Source: Craspedostauros australis
Taxonomy: Eukaryota > Bacillariophyta > Bacillariophyceae > Mastogloiales > Achnanthaceae
Assembly: GCA_026770025.1 (NCBI GenBank)
Contig: JAMXDE010000018.1
Span: 930,001-994,000 of the forward strand
Direction: 5' to 3'
DNA length: 64,000 bases
The notes beneath the pieces were generated by a model. That model ran no database searches. It was not told the DNA's origin and was given only the letters and a program-made list of their open reading frames with translations. The first letter of the stretch is position 1, and each line of letters begins with the position of its first letter. Made by a program: the position numbers and the translations under genes. Positions 1 through 10,630 of the stretch are shown here, in pieces.

Positions 1-5
1 GGTTG

Positions 6-3000
6 TTACCAACCCATGATTTTGAACCGTAAGTACTCGAAGACCACGATGGATAATCCCTTTGTAAAGATGTCGGCGAGTTGCTCCGGCGTGGAGATGT
101 GTTGGATGCAAATGAAGCCTGCCTTGACCCAGTACCAAAAGAAGTGCCACTTGGTCAAGAAGTGTTTGGTGCGTGCTGTTGGCTGATGATTGGTGGCAAG
201 GGAAATGCAGGCTTGGTTGTCCTCGAAGACAGTGCACTGGAGGTTGGTGTGCAGCGGCATGTTGGTGCCTGCGTTGTCAATCACTTGTCGGATGAGCTGC
301 TGAATTGGGATCAATGTGCGCATTGCCAGAGAAAGAGCGGCGTACTCTGACTCCATCGTAGACAGTGCGATCTCAGTTTGAAGCTTTGATTTCCAAATGA
401 GAGGACATCCACCAAGTGTGATAAGGTACCCTGTGCGTGACTTGACCGATACAGGGTCTTTGCTGTCTTCTCGTTGGTAGAGGCCTGCGAAGTCAGCATC
501 CACGTAGCACTTGAGATCGAGTTGCCCAGTGGGGCGGACGATGGTGCCCATGGTCTCCGTGTGTTTGAGATATCGCATGATGCGCTTGACGGCCTTGGCG
601 TGTGAGCGGCGAGGGTCCTGTCCAAAGCGTGCGACCTGAGAGACTGCGAAGGCGAGGTCTGGACGAGTATTCGTTGTGAGGTACAACAGCATACCAACTA
701 CGGAGCGGTAGTTCCATTTCTCGTTCATGGCTGGTTCATCTTTGCACTGTCCGAGTGCGAGCTGGGTTGTTGGAACCGGGCATGGATTGCAGTTGGTCAT
801 TTTCGTCGTCTCTAGGATCTTTTTGATCAATCCCGATTGTCGAAGGTGAACCGTGTCCGCCTTTGGATTGCGGCAAAGCTCAATTCCCAGAAACTCAGTG
901 AAGCTGCCTTCCTGAGTTAGCTCGAACCCCAGTTCACGCATTGATGCGATGAATTCATCGGCATCCTGCTTGGTCTTCGAGGCGATTCCTGCATCGTCAA
1001 CGTAGAGAACGATCATGATGTTGTGCTTGATGAACAGGCATTGCTCTTGATCACAGGCTTTGAAGCCGACTGTGATCAGGGCCCGGATGAGGTGCTCATA
1101 CCACAGGCGCGGAGCGATCGTTAATCCGTAGAGGCTCTTGCGAAGTCTGAGACAGGTGTTGGGTCCTTTGCTTGATTTGAAGCCGCGAGGGAGGTGGAGA
1201 TGTACGGGCTTGTGGATTGAAGCCTGTACGAATGCGTTGGTGAAGTCGATCGATGTAGTTGTCCAACCCATCACGATGGATGTGCTCAGGAAGATGCGAA
1301 CGGATGACCAGGCCACGACTGGCGCGTATGTGGATGCATCCTCATTCATGAGGTCTCCGCGGCAACACCAGCGACCCTTGTATTTCTTGATTGTGCCGTC
1401 TGGCAAGCGCTTGCGGCGGAAGACCCAGGTCCCCGGGAAGATTCGGTCGTTAATGACGTCGGCCTTTTGGATCTCTTCCCACGTTCCCTTTTCCGTGAGA
1501 GCCTTGATTTCCTTTTCGGCTGCTTGCATCCACTCGTCCTTGTTGTCGTCGCGGATTGCTTCGTCGAAGGAGAGGGTATCAGGATCACGGTTGGAAGCCT
1601 TGTACACGGATGAACGCTCAGCGATGTTTAGGTCGCCTCCTGTTGCAAAGTAGCTCATCATGTGTCCATCGACGTATGTTGGGAAGTTCGTTGAGTCTCG
1701 CTGCGGCTCGATGATGGAGACAGCGTAAGCGTGTTGTTCGATGTTTGCCCATGCGTGTTCTGGAATACATGTCGCTGTGTCGAGGATGGATGATGGGTCG
1801 ACTTCAAGTGTTGATCCGTTTTGATCAGAGGCTCGCGTTGCTGGAGCCTCCTTCAGAGGTGCCGTGTTGGTTTCGATCATTCCTTGGATGAATTTCTCAA
1901 CTTCGAATTCGCTGGGCTGTGGCCATGGTCCTGGGCGGATAGTCGTGACTTGGCGACGGAGCAGCTCAAATGCGAGACGATAGCGGTGATTCTCAGTGAT
2001 GGCGTTCCACACGGAGCGTGTCCTTTTAAAGAAGGTGTTTCCGCTGATTTTGCTTTCAGGAGGGAGAAAACCTTTCATCATTAGGTACTCCGGATCCTGG
2101 TACGACCATGCCTCAGGTGTGGCCGACGACATGTAATCGAAGGCGTCGAAGCTGGGGTCCATGGTGCCAGTTCGGATGAAGGTGCTGAGTTTTCCCACGA
2201 ATTTACCAATAGCGTAGTCCGTTGCTTGTCTCCTGAGGTCGTCGCAGCGAATCTCACAGTGGAGGTCGACTTCGAAATGCCTCTCCATGTCTGAGTAGAG
2301 ATCCTCGTAAACGTCTTGGAATGGAGTTGGTCCCTCCTCGGTCATGTCATCAGGGTCTGGTTGCCACCAGTCGGCCATGTTGACGCTGGCTTCTTCTGTT
2401 TCAATCGGTCTTGGCGCGAATGTTGGAAGAACGACGTTGGTTGGTTGTGGATTCAAAGTGTTGAATCGCATTCGAAGTCTGCGCAACAAATAGTGAGCGT
2501 CCACCTTGAATTGGTGTAGATCGATGGAAAGAGAGTCGCTGCCTTCGCGTTGGAGAGGTTCAATTGTGTGTAAGCAATCGACGACAGCTTGTGAGAATGT
2601 GATGATCGATGAAGAGTCGGGGTGCAACTCCCTGGGTATTGCGGCCTGTTCAATTTCTTCCAAGGTAGCTACTGCGGGGCAGAAGTAGAAATCATCGGTG
2701 TCTTCGTCGTCCAGCCAGGCTGCTTTGCCTCCCATACGTGCGTACGTGAATCGCTTTGGTTGTTTGCGAATTCTCGTGCTTCGAGGTCTTTCTGGCGTTG
2801 GCTCAGACTTAGGTGTCGTGGGTGGCGTGGAGCTCGTTTGAATTGGCGATGGAGCTGGAGGTGGTAATGGAGTTGCTGGTTCTAATGTTGGTGATTCTCG
2901 GAGAGGTGAACTCAATTGCGGTTGAAGTGTTCTCTGATCCGGTGACTCTATAGTAGAGTCAGGTACCGGGGACTCATCGGGAGCTCCCTCTGTCGAAGAC

Positions 3001-6000
3001 ATTTGCCTGTTGGCTCCCTCTGAAGCTGGCATCGGAGGGGCGAGAGCTTCACTCATGAGATCGGGGATCTGTTGTGTCATTGGTTGCGACTCTTTTGCCA
3101 ATACCTGTGGCGTTCTTTCACGGATGGTTTGTTGGTTTCGCGTATCAAAACTCGGTGGTGGAGTGTTATCGTCGTTGCGTTGTAACCGGTTGTGGTCTCG
3201 CGTGTCTGATGCGAAGATGTCGTCCTGCTCCATTGATTCCACATCGTCGTCATCGAATGGATATTGGAAAGTGGTGTCACCAAACATGCGAGTCCATTCT
3301 TCCGATTGATAGCTTGGAAGTTGCTTCAAGTCGGTAGCAATCGTTGCGAACCAGTCATCGAACACGACGTGGAACTGAGGGGTGATTGAACCTGTCCGCG
3401 GTGATAGGACTAGAGGTACGGTTGAAGCATGCTTCGTAGAGAGACCCATGTTCACGTATCTCTCTCCTCTTGGTTCCCATCGGGGTATCTTGCGTCCATC
3501 GGCCAGCGCTTTGTTAAGAACATAGACTGGACTGCCCCATACGTGCAGGTTATGGAGTTGCTTGAGGGGAAGACGGATGCGCGATAGAACATCGTAAGGT
3601 GTGAGGCCGGTGGCGGGATTAGGCACGCGATTATAGATGTACGCAGCGTGTACGACGGCCATTGGCCATAGTTGAGCATCAAACATCGTTGGCCAGTGGA
3701 TGCTTTGATGCATCATCATGGTTCGGGCCATTGAGACAATTGTTCGAATGCTTCGCTCGGCGATTCCATTGTGGTGATGTGCGCCGACACCTGCGAATCG
3801 ATGGACTTGATGGAAGATTTCAAGGTGTTTGGAGTATTCGGGTGAGGTGAAGGTGGTGGCGTTGTCTGATAGATACGATCGTACGGGGACTCCAACATCA
3901 CGACACATCAGTTCGAACCGTTCCTTGGCTTCGAGGGTGGCGTGCGTGGTTAGCGCTGCCACAGGTTCCACGTGAATGTATCCTGATGCGTGATCGACAA
4001 AAATGGCTCCGCCTTTGTACATTTCGTTTGGATCGCCTTTGCCTCGTCCTGAGAAGAGGCGTCCTGGCGTTCGACCGACGAAGTGGTCCACTGATACTTG
4101 TTGTCCAGGGAACAAGTGATCGGTGCGCAAAACTCCTTGTTTGTCACGGACGACATGTTGAGTTATTCCTGGGGAAGGGCGACGGTGCAGCTTTCCGAAT
4201 TGGCATGCGGCGCACAGCGGAAGGCTTGTGACCCTTGCCGCAGCTGTGTGCATCTTTCTAGACGATTCTGACCCGGTGAGTGTACCCGAACGCAGCAGGA
4301 ACTTCACTCGACTGAAGGATAAATGTCCGAGACGATAGTGCCACCGAAGAAGTTCCTTTTGCGGTTGGGTGAGGTTCACGTTGTGGTCCGACACGGTAGA
4401 GACGATGGACGTTAGTGCAGCTGGTACGTCATGGATGTTGTCGGCACTGTAGCCAACTGATGTTGGCAGCCTTGTGGACTTCTTGTAATTCGCTACGATT
4501 GCATTGCGATCGTCGTTTCCCAGGATTCCGCTGAGTTTGCAGGAGGACTTGTCGAAAACGATAGTTTCGCCCTGATACTCTTCAAGGAGACTGGAAGTGC
4601 TGATTAGCTTGACCTTTGATTCGGGAACATGGAAAGCAGGCAGTCGCAATTTGCGAGGGCTTCCAGTTACATCAAGGACATGCCATTCGACGGTTCCCAA
4701 CGCATTCACTTGGATTTTCTTGAGGAATCCGTTGAGAAAGGTCGGTCTTGGTGGAGGACTTGGAGTAGAACAGAAATCGTTGAGGTCATTTGTCACAGAA
4801 ATTGATGCTCCGCTGTCCCAAACGAGTTCGAATGGAGCATTGGGTGAGAGATAACTCTCAGCTTTAGCTGGAGATGCGAAAGCATTGCGATTGGAGAAGA
4901 AGGAGGCTAGACCTTGCAGAGTGAGTAGTGCGGGCATGTCATTGTCACATTGTTGCTTTTGACTTCGATCATACATCAAGTCAATTCCGCGAGTTGGGTA
5001 CAGGCTCCAGAGATTTCGTGAGATGGATGAGGTGCGACCTTCTTGGCGGGGCAATTTTGCTGTCGTGGGTGTTTGGTTTTTACCATAAGTGGAATTTTTC
5101 GATTGATTCCAGTGACGACGTTTTGATCTGTGATTACGGGATTTGGTCCGAGCCTGGGGACGCCACACACGTTTTGTTCGTGGGGAGTTTCCTTTCGACA
5201 CGTTCACGGGTTTGGGTCCATCTGGGTCGAGACTTTCCATTACGAGATCGTAGAGACTGCGTTTCACGGCTCCATTGAAGTGTGTTGGACGTTTGTGCAC
5301 TTGCTTGTACCGTTCTTTGACTCGTGCCTTGTTGTAGACTAGATCAGCAGAGTTGATTGAGTCGGGTCTTCGTGGTACGTTCGTGTGGAGGAGTAGTAGA
5401 GTTACGGCAATTAGCATCCAGGCATTTGCTGCCGCGATGTACCACCCATACTCTACTCCAATAGTGATGACTTGGAGTGAGGCGAAGAGGAGAACCATTC
5501 CAACGATGCTACCGAAGTAGTTGAAGGAGGTGAAGAGGTTCCAGACGAGAGACCACCAGGTGTCTTCGTCTTGACTGGAGGCGGCTGTGAAGCATGTCCA
5601 CGCAGCCATGTCAATGGAGAGGTTGTCCTGTTTGGGAGCTTGCTTGCCCTTTGCCTTCGCCTTGAACTTGAAGTTGTCCTGATGACTCTCGGTGTTGTGC
5701 GAGAGACGCCAGCGGCGGCACTTGGCGCACCACATGAACGTCTTGTCGTTGACAAGTTTGCGCTGTGGTTCACCGGGCTTGGGAGCTTTGGACGACCAGC
5801 CCTGGCTGGCGTTGCGTTTGGCGTCGCGTTCCTTGGGCTTCTTGAAGTTGTTTCTCCTTCCGTCGTTCTTGGAGAAACCCTTGTGTTGCTCGAGAACGTT
5901 GGCGCTTGGATTCTGGACGGCGTTGTTGGCGTACGAGTACCTGGGCACGTTGCTGTCTCTGGTACGCCTGATGGCATGCCAGCGATTTCCACGCACCTCG

Positions 6001-7250
6001 TTTTCGTACGACGCCTCGGCCTTGTTACAGATTGCCATCCATGTGAGATCTTTTGCGGCAAGCTGGGGGCGAGCGTACTCGTACGTGAAGACGGGAAGAC
6101 GCATGAGGATTTCCTCAAGGTTATCCTTCATCACATAGAGAGGACGTCGGTACTGTTCACCAGACCGGATCTGTCCTCCAGCCTGCAGGAAGGCGTCGAG
6201 GATCGTTCGGAGGAGACGAAGGTCGAAGCGACCGGCGTCGTCGAGGCGCTTGCAAAGAGCACGGAGGTGGACTGCCATGAGACCAACGTTCTCGTTTGGA
6301 AAACGTCTGCAGTTGACTTCGCGGATCTTGGCTGCGAGGGCGTCTTGTTCATCCAAGGAGTTGGCCGAGTTGCTGTTCATGAACTCAACGAAGAGAGTGA
6401 TGAAGTTATCGTGGAACTTCGGCTCGATTCGGTTCATGAGTTGGTCTTCGAGGGCTGGATCAAGACTGTCACGGAAGAACGCTGAGGCTGTCTCGTTGTT
6501 CTGGACGTCGTAGTGATCCCACTTCAGATGGAACTCGTCGAAGTGCCTGGTGGCATCTTCAAGAGTGAAGGCGGCTGGTGAGTCCAAGACGCAAGTCATC
6601 CCTGACTCTGCGTTGGCGTCAGCGATGTACGCCATGGTGAGGAGTCCGGTTCTTGCCATGTGGTTTCGCACCAGGCGGATGAACTGCTGGATGTTCCCTC
6701 CTTTCTTGAACTTGTCGGTGAGTCCTTGTTCTCGCTTGGACTGGTTGGTGGAGTCAGCACCGTTATGGAGGATTCTCTGTTGTTGAGAGTTGGTCCACCT
6801 GGTGTGTGACTCGTCTTGGAGGCCCGTCCAATGCCCGTTCGGCGCGCCTGCGGTCCAGGGCACCCAGTTGCGTCCTTGCTTGAGGATACCTCCCATGATG
6901 GGAACGGTTGGTTTCCCAGAGAGGTCGTGGTCGTCGTCTTCGCTGTCCTCTTCTGACTTTTTGCTCTTCTTGGGCATGGGTGTGCCCATGTCGAAGATGC
7001 TGTCGTTGAAGAAGGATTGGTCCGTCCGGGTTCTTGTGTCGCCAGCGGAACGGCTGCGCTCGAGCCCGGGACGGCTTGGGGTCGTGGTGGCTGTCGCCGC
7101 TGCTTGGGCAGTGGCTATAGCCGCGTTTGCTGCTTCTGCAGCGGCTTCGGCCGTCAACGTCGCCTGTGTGAGGCGGGCGTTCTCGACCATGATCGCTTCG
7201 AGCTGCGCTTGCAGCTCTTCCAGCGTGGCAGGGGTTGCCTCTTCCGCCAT
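6..7250 (-). CDS. copia gag-pol polyprotein of element A (2414 aa)
   Basis: A single frame codes for gag, protease, integrase, reverse transcriptase and RNase H, in copia order. Visible landmarks (approximate residues) are an Ala/Thr-rich coiled N-terminus, a CxxC-type zinc-binding patch near 505, two strongly hydrophobic stretches at 563-620, the protease motif DSGAS near 811, the HHCC zinc finger before the integrase core near 965-1015, integrase Asp and Glu blocks from 1057 to 1160, the reverse transcriptase YVDD motif near 2083, and an RNase H domain near 2240-2320. At 2414 residues it is far longer than Drosophila copia (about 1400). The extra length is a Pro/Ser/Thr-rich, acidic linker between integrase and reverse transcriptase. 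The hydrophobic pair between gag and protease is unusual for copia. Confidence 0.92.
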   Translation of the reverse strand: MAEEATPATLEELQAQLEAIMVENARLTQATLTAEAAAEAANAAIATAQAAATATTTPSRPGLERSRSAGDTRTRTDQSFFNDSIFDMGTPMPKKSKKSEEDSEDDDHDLSGKPTVPIMGGILKQGRNWVPWTAGAPNGHWTGLQDESHTRWTNSQQQRILHNGADSTNQSKREQGLTDKFKKGGNIQQFIRLVRNHMARTGLLTMAYIADANAESGMTCVLDSPAAFTLEDATRHFDEFHLKWDHYDVQNNETASAFFRDSLDPALEDQLMNRIEPKFHDNFITLFVEFMNSNSANSLDEQDALAAKIREVNCRRFPNENVGLMAVHLRALCKRLDDAGRFDLRLLRTILDAFLQAGGQIRSGEQYRRPLYVMKDNLEEILMRLPVFTYEYARPQLAAKDLTWMAICNKAEASYENEVRGNRWHAIRRTRDSNVPRYSYANNAVQNPSANVLEQHKGFSKNDGRRNNFKKPKERDAKRNASQGWSSKAPKPGEPQRKLVNDKTFMWCAKCRRWRLSHNTESHQDNFKFKAKAKGKQAPKQDNLSIDMAAWTCFTAASSQDEDTWWSLVWNLFTSFNYFGSIVGMVLLFASLQVITIGVEYGWYIAAANAWMLIAVTLLLLHTNVPRRPDSINSADLVYNKARVKERYKQVHKRPTHFNGAVKRSLYDLVMESLDPDGPKPVNVSKGNSPRTKRVWRPQARTKSRNHRSKRRHWNQSKNSTYGKNQTPTTAKLPRQEGRTSSISRNLWSLYPTRGIDLMYDRSQKQQCDNDMPALLTLQGLASFFSNRNAFASPAKAESYLSPNAPFELVWDSGASISVTNDLNDFCSTPSPPPRPTFLNGFLKKIQVNALGTVEWHVLDVTGSPRKLRLPAFHVPESKVKLISTSSLLEEYQGETIVFDKSSCKLSGILGNDDRNAIVANYKKSTRLPTSVGYSADNIHDVPAALTSIVSTVSDHNVNLTQPQKELLRWHYRLGHLSFSRVKFLLRSGTLTGSESSRKMHTAAARVTSLPLCAACQFGKLHRRPSPGITQHVVRDKQGVLRTDHLFPGQQVSVDHFVGRTPGRLFSGRGKGDPNEMYKGGAIFVDHASGYIHVEPVAALTTHATLEAKERFELMCRDVGVPVRSYLSDNATTFTSPEYSKHLEIFHQVHRFAGVGAHHHNGIAERSIRTIVSMARTMMMHQSIHWPTMFDAQLWPMAVVHAAYIYNRVPNPATGLTPYDVLSRIRLPLKQLHNLHVWGSPVYVLNKALADGRKIPRWEPRGERYVNMGLSTKHASTVPLVLSPRTGSITPQFHVVFDDWFATIATDLKQLPSYQSEEWTRMFGDTTFQYPFDDDDVESMEQDDIFASDTRDHNRLQRNDDNTPPPSFDTRNQQTIRERTPQVLAKESQPMTQQIPDLMSEALAPPMPASEGANRQMSSTEGAPDESPVPDSTIESPDQRTLQPQLSSPLRESPTLEPATPLPPPAPSPIQTSSTPPTTPKSEPTPERPRSTRIRKQPKRFTYARMGGKAAWLDDEDTDDFYFCPAVATLEEIEQAAIPRELHPDSSSIITFSQAVVDCLHTIEPLQREGSDSLSIDLHQFKVDAHYLLRRLRMRFNTLNPQPTNVVLPTFAPRPIETEEASVNMADWWQPDPDDMTEEGPTPFQDVYEDLYSDMERHFEVDLHCEIRCDDLRRQATDYAIGKFVGKLSTFIRTGTMDPSFDAFDYMSSATPEAWSYQDPEYLMMKGFLPPESKISGNTFFKRTRSVWNAITENHRYRLAFELLRRQVTTIRPGPWPQPSEFEVEKFIQGMIETNTAPLKEAPATRASDQNGSTLEVDPSSILDTATCIPEHAWANIEQHAYAVSIIEPQRDSTNFPTYVDGHMMSYFATGGDLNIAERSSVYKASNRDPDTLSFDEAIRDDNKDEWMQAAEKEIKALTEKGTWEEIQKADVINDRIFPGTWVFRRKRLPDGTIKKYKGRWCCRGDLMNEDASTYAPVVAWSSVRIFLSTSIVMGWTTTSIDFTNAFVQASIHKPVHLHLPRGFKSSKGPNTCLRLRKSLYGLTIAPRLWYEHLIRALITVGFKACDQEQCLFIKHNIMIVLYVDDAGIASKTKQDADEFIASMRELGFELTQEGSFTEFLGIELCRNPKADTVHLRQSGLIKKILETTKMTNCNPCPVPTTQLALGQCKDEPAMNEKWNYRSVVGMLLYLTTNTRPDLAFAVSQVARFGQDPRRSHAKAVKRIMRYLKHTETMGTIVRPTGQLDLKCYVDADFAGLYQREDSKDPVSVKSRTGYLITLGGCPLIWKSKLQTEIALSTMESEYAALSLAMRTLIPIQQLIRQVIDNAGTNMPLHTNLQCTVFEDNQACISLATNHQPTARTKHFLTKWHFFWYWVKAGFICIQHISTPEQLADIFTKGLSIVVFEYLRFKIMGW

Positions 7251-7663
7251 GATGGATGACGGGGACTTCTCGAATGGTCTTCGGACTTCGAGGGGGATCG
7301 ATCTGTTTGCCTTCTCTTGCTCTTGCTCGGCTTCACTTCGTTGGGAAGGTGTGCACTGAAGTTCGATGCAGGCTTGGGGAGGCTCGCACTTGGTCGGCGA
7401 GTGCGGTTATTGCTTGCTTTGGCAGAGGCTACTGAAGTTCGACCTTGGGTCGCTTACCTTCAGCTTGGGACTTTTGTCCTCTTGCGTGGCTCGGTTTTCG
7501 AGCGGTGGGGATCTGATTTCAGATCAGATGCATTCGATGAGGACGTGGTCCTTGTTGGAAGCTCGGTCTGCGAGCTGTGCCTTTTGGCTTCGTCTCAGAG
7601 AGACTCTTGCGATCGGTTGGCAGAGGAAGATGCTCGGTGGAGTTGATAAGAGAGTATTTGGCA

Positions 7664-7679
7664 ACCACTCGCAGCTACC
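7664..7679 (-). promoter_or_regulatory. primer binding site of element A (initiator tRNA-Met type)
   Basis: Directly next to the LTR, the minus strand reads GGTAGCTGCGAG. On the plus strand this is CTCGCAGCTACC, followed by an A shared with the LTR, which looks like the 3' end of a tRNA with CCA (acceptor strand CGCAGCT, discriminator A). Eukaryotic initiator tRNA-Met ends in GCTACCA, so priming by the 3' end of initiator tRNA-Met is likely (inference). Confidence 0.65.
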
Positions 7680-8365
7680 AGTTAGGATTCGAGCGTAGGC
7701 GTCGCGAATCGGTGGAGAATGCCTCGTGAATCTGCCGGCTTCGGGATAGCCGTGTGATGCAGTTCAAGAGAGGTGTGCTGTTTGAAGAGTTATAACTTGT
7801 AACGATGAGAAGTAGAGTGCTTTGTAGCTAATCCTTGTCTGTTATTATGAGTTAGCTTATTGGTGTTAGTAGGGTGAAGAAACGATGCCACACAACTAGG
7901 CGAGACCCTGCACTGATGCACTTGATTCAGTGCAACAGAGTAGACAGTCAATACAGTGCCTTGCTCTCCGCACATGTAGTTACACTGCAGTGTAGGTCAT
8001 GACAATCAGTGATGACGGTCATGAAGCAGTGGCTGTGGCTGAAGCTGACACTCGGATTCCATTGCTTGAGTTGAAGCAAGTTGGATACGCATGCTGAGAC
8101 CACGGTGGTAGTGTGATGGTCATCAGCAATGAAGGAATCGAGGTATGTTTTAGTAAGGAGGATCTGAAGAGCATATAGTTCCCAGGTGGGGTGTGAGTCA
8201 GGTCGGTCGGGTTTGAGTCATGACGGATTCGTGAATGGAGGAGAGAAAGGAGGAGAAAAGATTTGGTGGTCAATCAAGTCGGAAGATTTCGCGCCAAAAC
8301 AGGAATTTCTCCCATTGGGTTGATACCGTGTTCGGTAGTAGTCTGTCCCTCATTGAATCTCAACT
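7680..8365 (-). repeat. 5' LTR of element A (686 bp)
   Basis: This matches the two LTRs of element B in length and sequence. The ends are AGTT...AACT and not the usual TG...CA. The boundaries were fixed from the target duplication of element B. Confidence 0.9.
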
Positions 8366-9222
8366 ACACGGATGCATTTGGAGAAAGCATTGACGAATAC
8401 TGGGAATGGCTCGGACCCGTCGTAACGGAGTTCGGTGATCTTCTGTTCTTCCTCCGCGATGGCTTCAGCTTTGTGCTCGGTTGATTCGTACGTTCGCACG
8501 AGTGCCTGGAATGCATCGTGTCCGTTGGGCTCGTGTGCCTCCACAATGAACGCTGCACATCCATCCGCCGTCTTTGTGTGCAGCACCGTGTACAGCTGCG
8601 TGTCAATCTCCGCCTCGAAGTGCGATGGTTTGTCGGCGCTGAGGTATGCGGCGTATCTGGATGTGACCAGCTGGCACTTGAATGCGATCTTCCAGTCGTA
8701 CCAGTCGCAGCTCATTCCAGTGAACTCGGGTGCTTCCGGCATGCTGATCTTGTCGAACTTCCATCCTGATGGAGTTCGTGGCGATCTGGCAGTGCAAGAC
8801 ACGCGGCTCGGTGAGCTGACTGTGATCTCACGACCTGTTGTGCCAGTGGCATCTGCAGCTGCGGCTGCCTCCCTGATCGCCATCTCCGACCGCACTTGAG
8901 CAGCTGCATTTGCGACTGGCGTGCTGACCTCTGGTGGTACGTAGCTGTTTGCTTCGTTGAAGAGGTCAATGGCTGCCCAATCGGTTCGTGCGGTGATGGT
9001 GTTGGATCTCGCGTATGTGAAGATGCGGAGTATGTTGGTGATGTTGATTGATGACAGCGTTGGCGAGAGCGCCAAAGCCGCCACGATGGTGGCGTCCAAG
9101 TTGCGGATAACACGATCGATTCTTCCGAGTTTCTTGCCGAGGAACGCCATCTCGTCGTCATCGAGCTGTACCAGCTCTTGGATGATCTTGTTGAAGGTGT
9201 TGATGTTGGTTGGCCGGTCCAT
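8366..9222 (-). CDS. N-terminal gag of copia element C (interrupted by element A)
   Basis: About 285 residues of a copia-type gag are readable. A helical N-terminal region of some 150 residues is followed by an Ala-rich linker and a capsid-like region around residues 165-285 with the pattern EFTGMSCDWYDWKIAF, then a segment in which substrate-binding copia gags normally have LVRTYES-like helices. No zinc knuckle is seen, because that part would lie beyond the insertion. The start is the first ATG after the LTR and leader. I recognise the family by pattern only, not by search. Confidence 0.7.
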
Positions 9223-9284
9223 GGTGATAACTCGTAAGATGGTAAAAGGTGGTGTGGTGTTGGGTGTTGCTTAGCGTTGTAAAG

Positions 9285-9298
9285 CACGACTCTTAATC
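9285..9298 (-). promoter_or_regulatory. primer binding site of element C matching the tRNA-Lys(CUU) anticodon arm
   Basis: The plus strand reads CACGACTCTTAATC right up to the LTR edge. This is a tRNA anticodon arm, positions 27-40, with loop CTCTTAA and anticodon CTT (Lys). The minus-strand element is therefore complementary to an internal tRNA segment and not to a CCA end. Drosophila copia is known to prime from a 5' half of initiator tRNA-Met cut in this region. Use of a tRNA-Lys half here is inference. Confidence 0.55.
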
Positions 9299-9468
9299 TG
9301 TCAAACAGTACAAGTAACTACGGAAGACGTATTGGCCCGTTGTTGCGTGCCCTGGTCGGAGCTCTTGTTGTTTATTTGTGAGTGCTGTCCGAAGACAGCC
9401 CCCGACCAGTATTTGGCTAGTACGATTAGTAAAGAAGTAAGAAGTAAGGAATTCTGTGAGAATTGTCA
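9299..9468 (-). repeat. 5' LTR of element C (about 170 bp)
   Basis: Read on the plus strand, it begins TGTCAAACAG and ends GAATTGTCA, the canonical TG...CA. The inner edge is set by the primer-site match at 9285-9298, and the outer edge by the start of duplicated host sequence near 9469. There is no second LTR in the window, so the boundaries are inferred. Confidence 0.6.
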
Positions 9469-10630
9469 AAAGAGATGAGGAGTGCCTGCCGGCTCATCAG
9501 GGCTGAGCGACAAAGTGGAACCGATGATGCTTGTCACGATCGGAAGGCGAAGCTCCCTTGATGCATGATCGTTTGTACCCTTGGCGGAATTGGACACGCA
9601 GCAATGATGGAGGATTGAAACGTATGGTAGACGCCAACTGGCTACAAGATTATACCCAATTGTGTTGTTTGGCAGATTGCGACCGTTTCGTTTCGCCTGT
9701 CACTTTCTCTGCGTTGTGCCTTCTGTGGCTGTTTCTGTGGTTGTCGTTGCCCATTGCTGTTCGTGACTCATCAAATCTTCGTGACTGGATTCGCTCGTTG
9801 GATTGGAGGGTTGAGTTTCTCTTCCCTGATTCGCTTCTCCTTTGAAGTCCGCCTCAGGTTTTTCGATGACGTCTGTTCCGGAATCATGGACCACGCACAA
9901 ACTCTGACAGCTTGTTTTCTTCGCCTTCTCCTTTCCGTTTCGAGACCAGCACCACCTCGTGGCACGACTGGATTGCGTCATACGATGGAACAGATTTTGG
10001 TGTGTCCTTGTTGGAAGGTCGTTTCAAGAACAGCGTTTGGCCTATCAAGTACGATTGAATAGTGTATTGGGCCTATCAAATATGGCCTTCTTCAACATGT
10101 GGAAGGTGCGGTATATTTAGCAGTGTCTGTTAAAGTCGAATTCGAATTTATAGACACCGTATGAAATGTAGATCACAAATGTCGAATGCGGATTTCATCG
10201 TGCTGCTCACCTGCGCCAAGGACGGCATGATCATTGGCCAATTCCTGGACATGGGAGTAGTAGCTAAATTAGGTTAGAGTTTCACATGGCATAGTACCAG
10301 TGTGGATGATCGAAGCCAGAGCGCAACCAACAGGCATGTGTTTCTACCATCATGATCAAGCCAAGATAGTGACGCTCACAGATGCCAGCGAGCACCATTT
10401 GTATCGCGACGGCAAGGAGAATGAAACAATGATGCTACTCTCCACCATGCAAACATCCTCTGGAAACCGAATGGAATAGTAGTAGTTGTAGCCGTAGCTC
10501 GATGCGAGCACAGCCACATTCATGTATTGCGTAATATGAAACCACATCATAATACAATGCAGTTGTGCGGAGAAACACAAGCGTGCAAGTGCATGCGATT
10601 GCTTCCCTTTCACCAACGTCCCAGTCCAGT
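9469..10630. other. non-coding host DNA of duplication copy 1
   Basis: I see no convincing gene here. Positions 9469-9995 recur at 18150-18670, and 10371-10482 recurs at 26591-26700. The part between (about 9996-10370) has no counterpart in copy 2, where element D stands instead. Around 10478-10490 lies the empty site corresponding to the foldback insertion of copy 2. Confidence 0.7.

Larger units (their letters stand above)
1..8365 (-). mobile_element. Ty1/copia LTR retrotransposon A (3' part cut by window edge)
   Basis: The element is on the minus strand, with its 5' LTR at 7680-8365 and one long gag-pol reading frame. Its 3' LTR lies beyond the left edge of the window. It is almost identical to element B at 35035-44163: by eye I find about two base differences over some 7.2 kb of coding sequence. 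It looks whole as far as it is visible and must be a recent copy. It sits inside the gag region of element C, whose coding sequence resumes directly at 8366. The large polyprotein suggests one of the copia lineages typical of diatoms, but I did not place it by phylogeny. Confidence 0.93.
8366..9468 (-). mobile_element. Ty1/copia element C, 5' part, split by element A
   Basis: What is visible is a 170-bp 5' LTR at 9299-9468 and the start of a gag gene (ATG at 9222) that runs into the LTR of element A. The rest lies beyond the left edge of the window, so the element is interrupted by an insertion. It is older than A because A sits inside it. Its right edge coincides with the point where host sequence shared with 18150 onward begins. 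A related gag organisation and primer site are seen in element E. Confidence 0.75.

Noticed and set aside
9531-9981. Short frames on both strands in the first part of the duplication (also 18209-18684)
   Set aside because: Stops and indels differ between copies, and amino-acid changes are not conservative, so this is non-coding.
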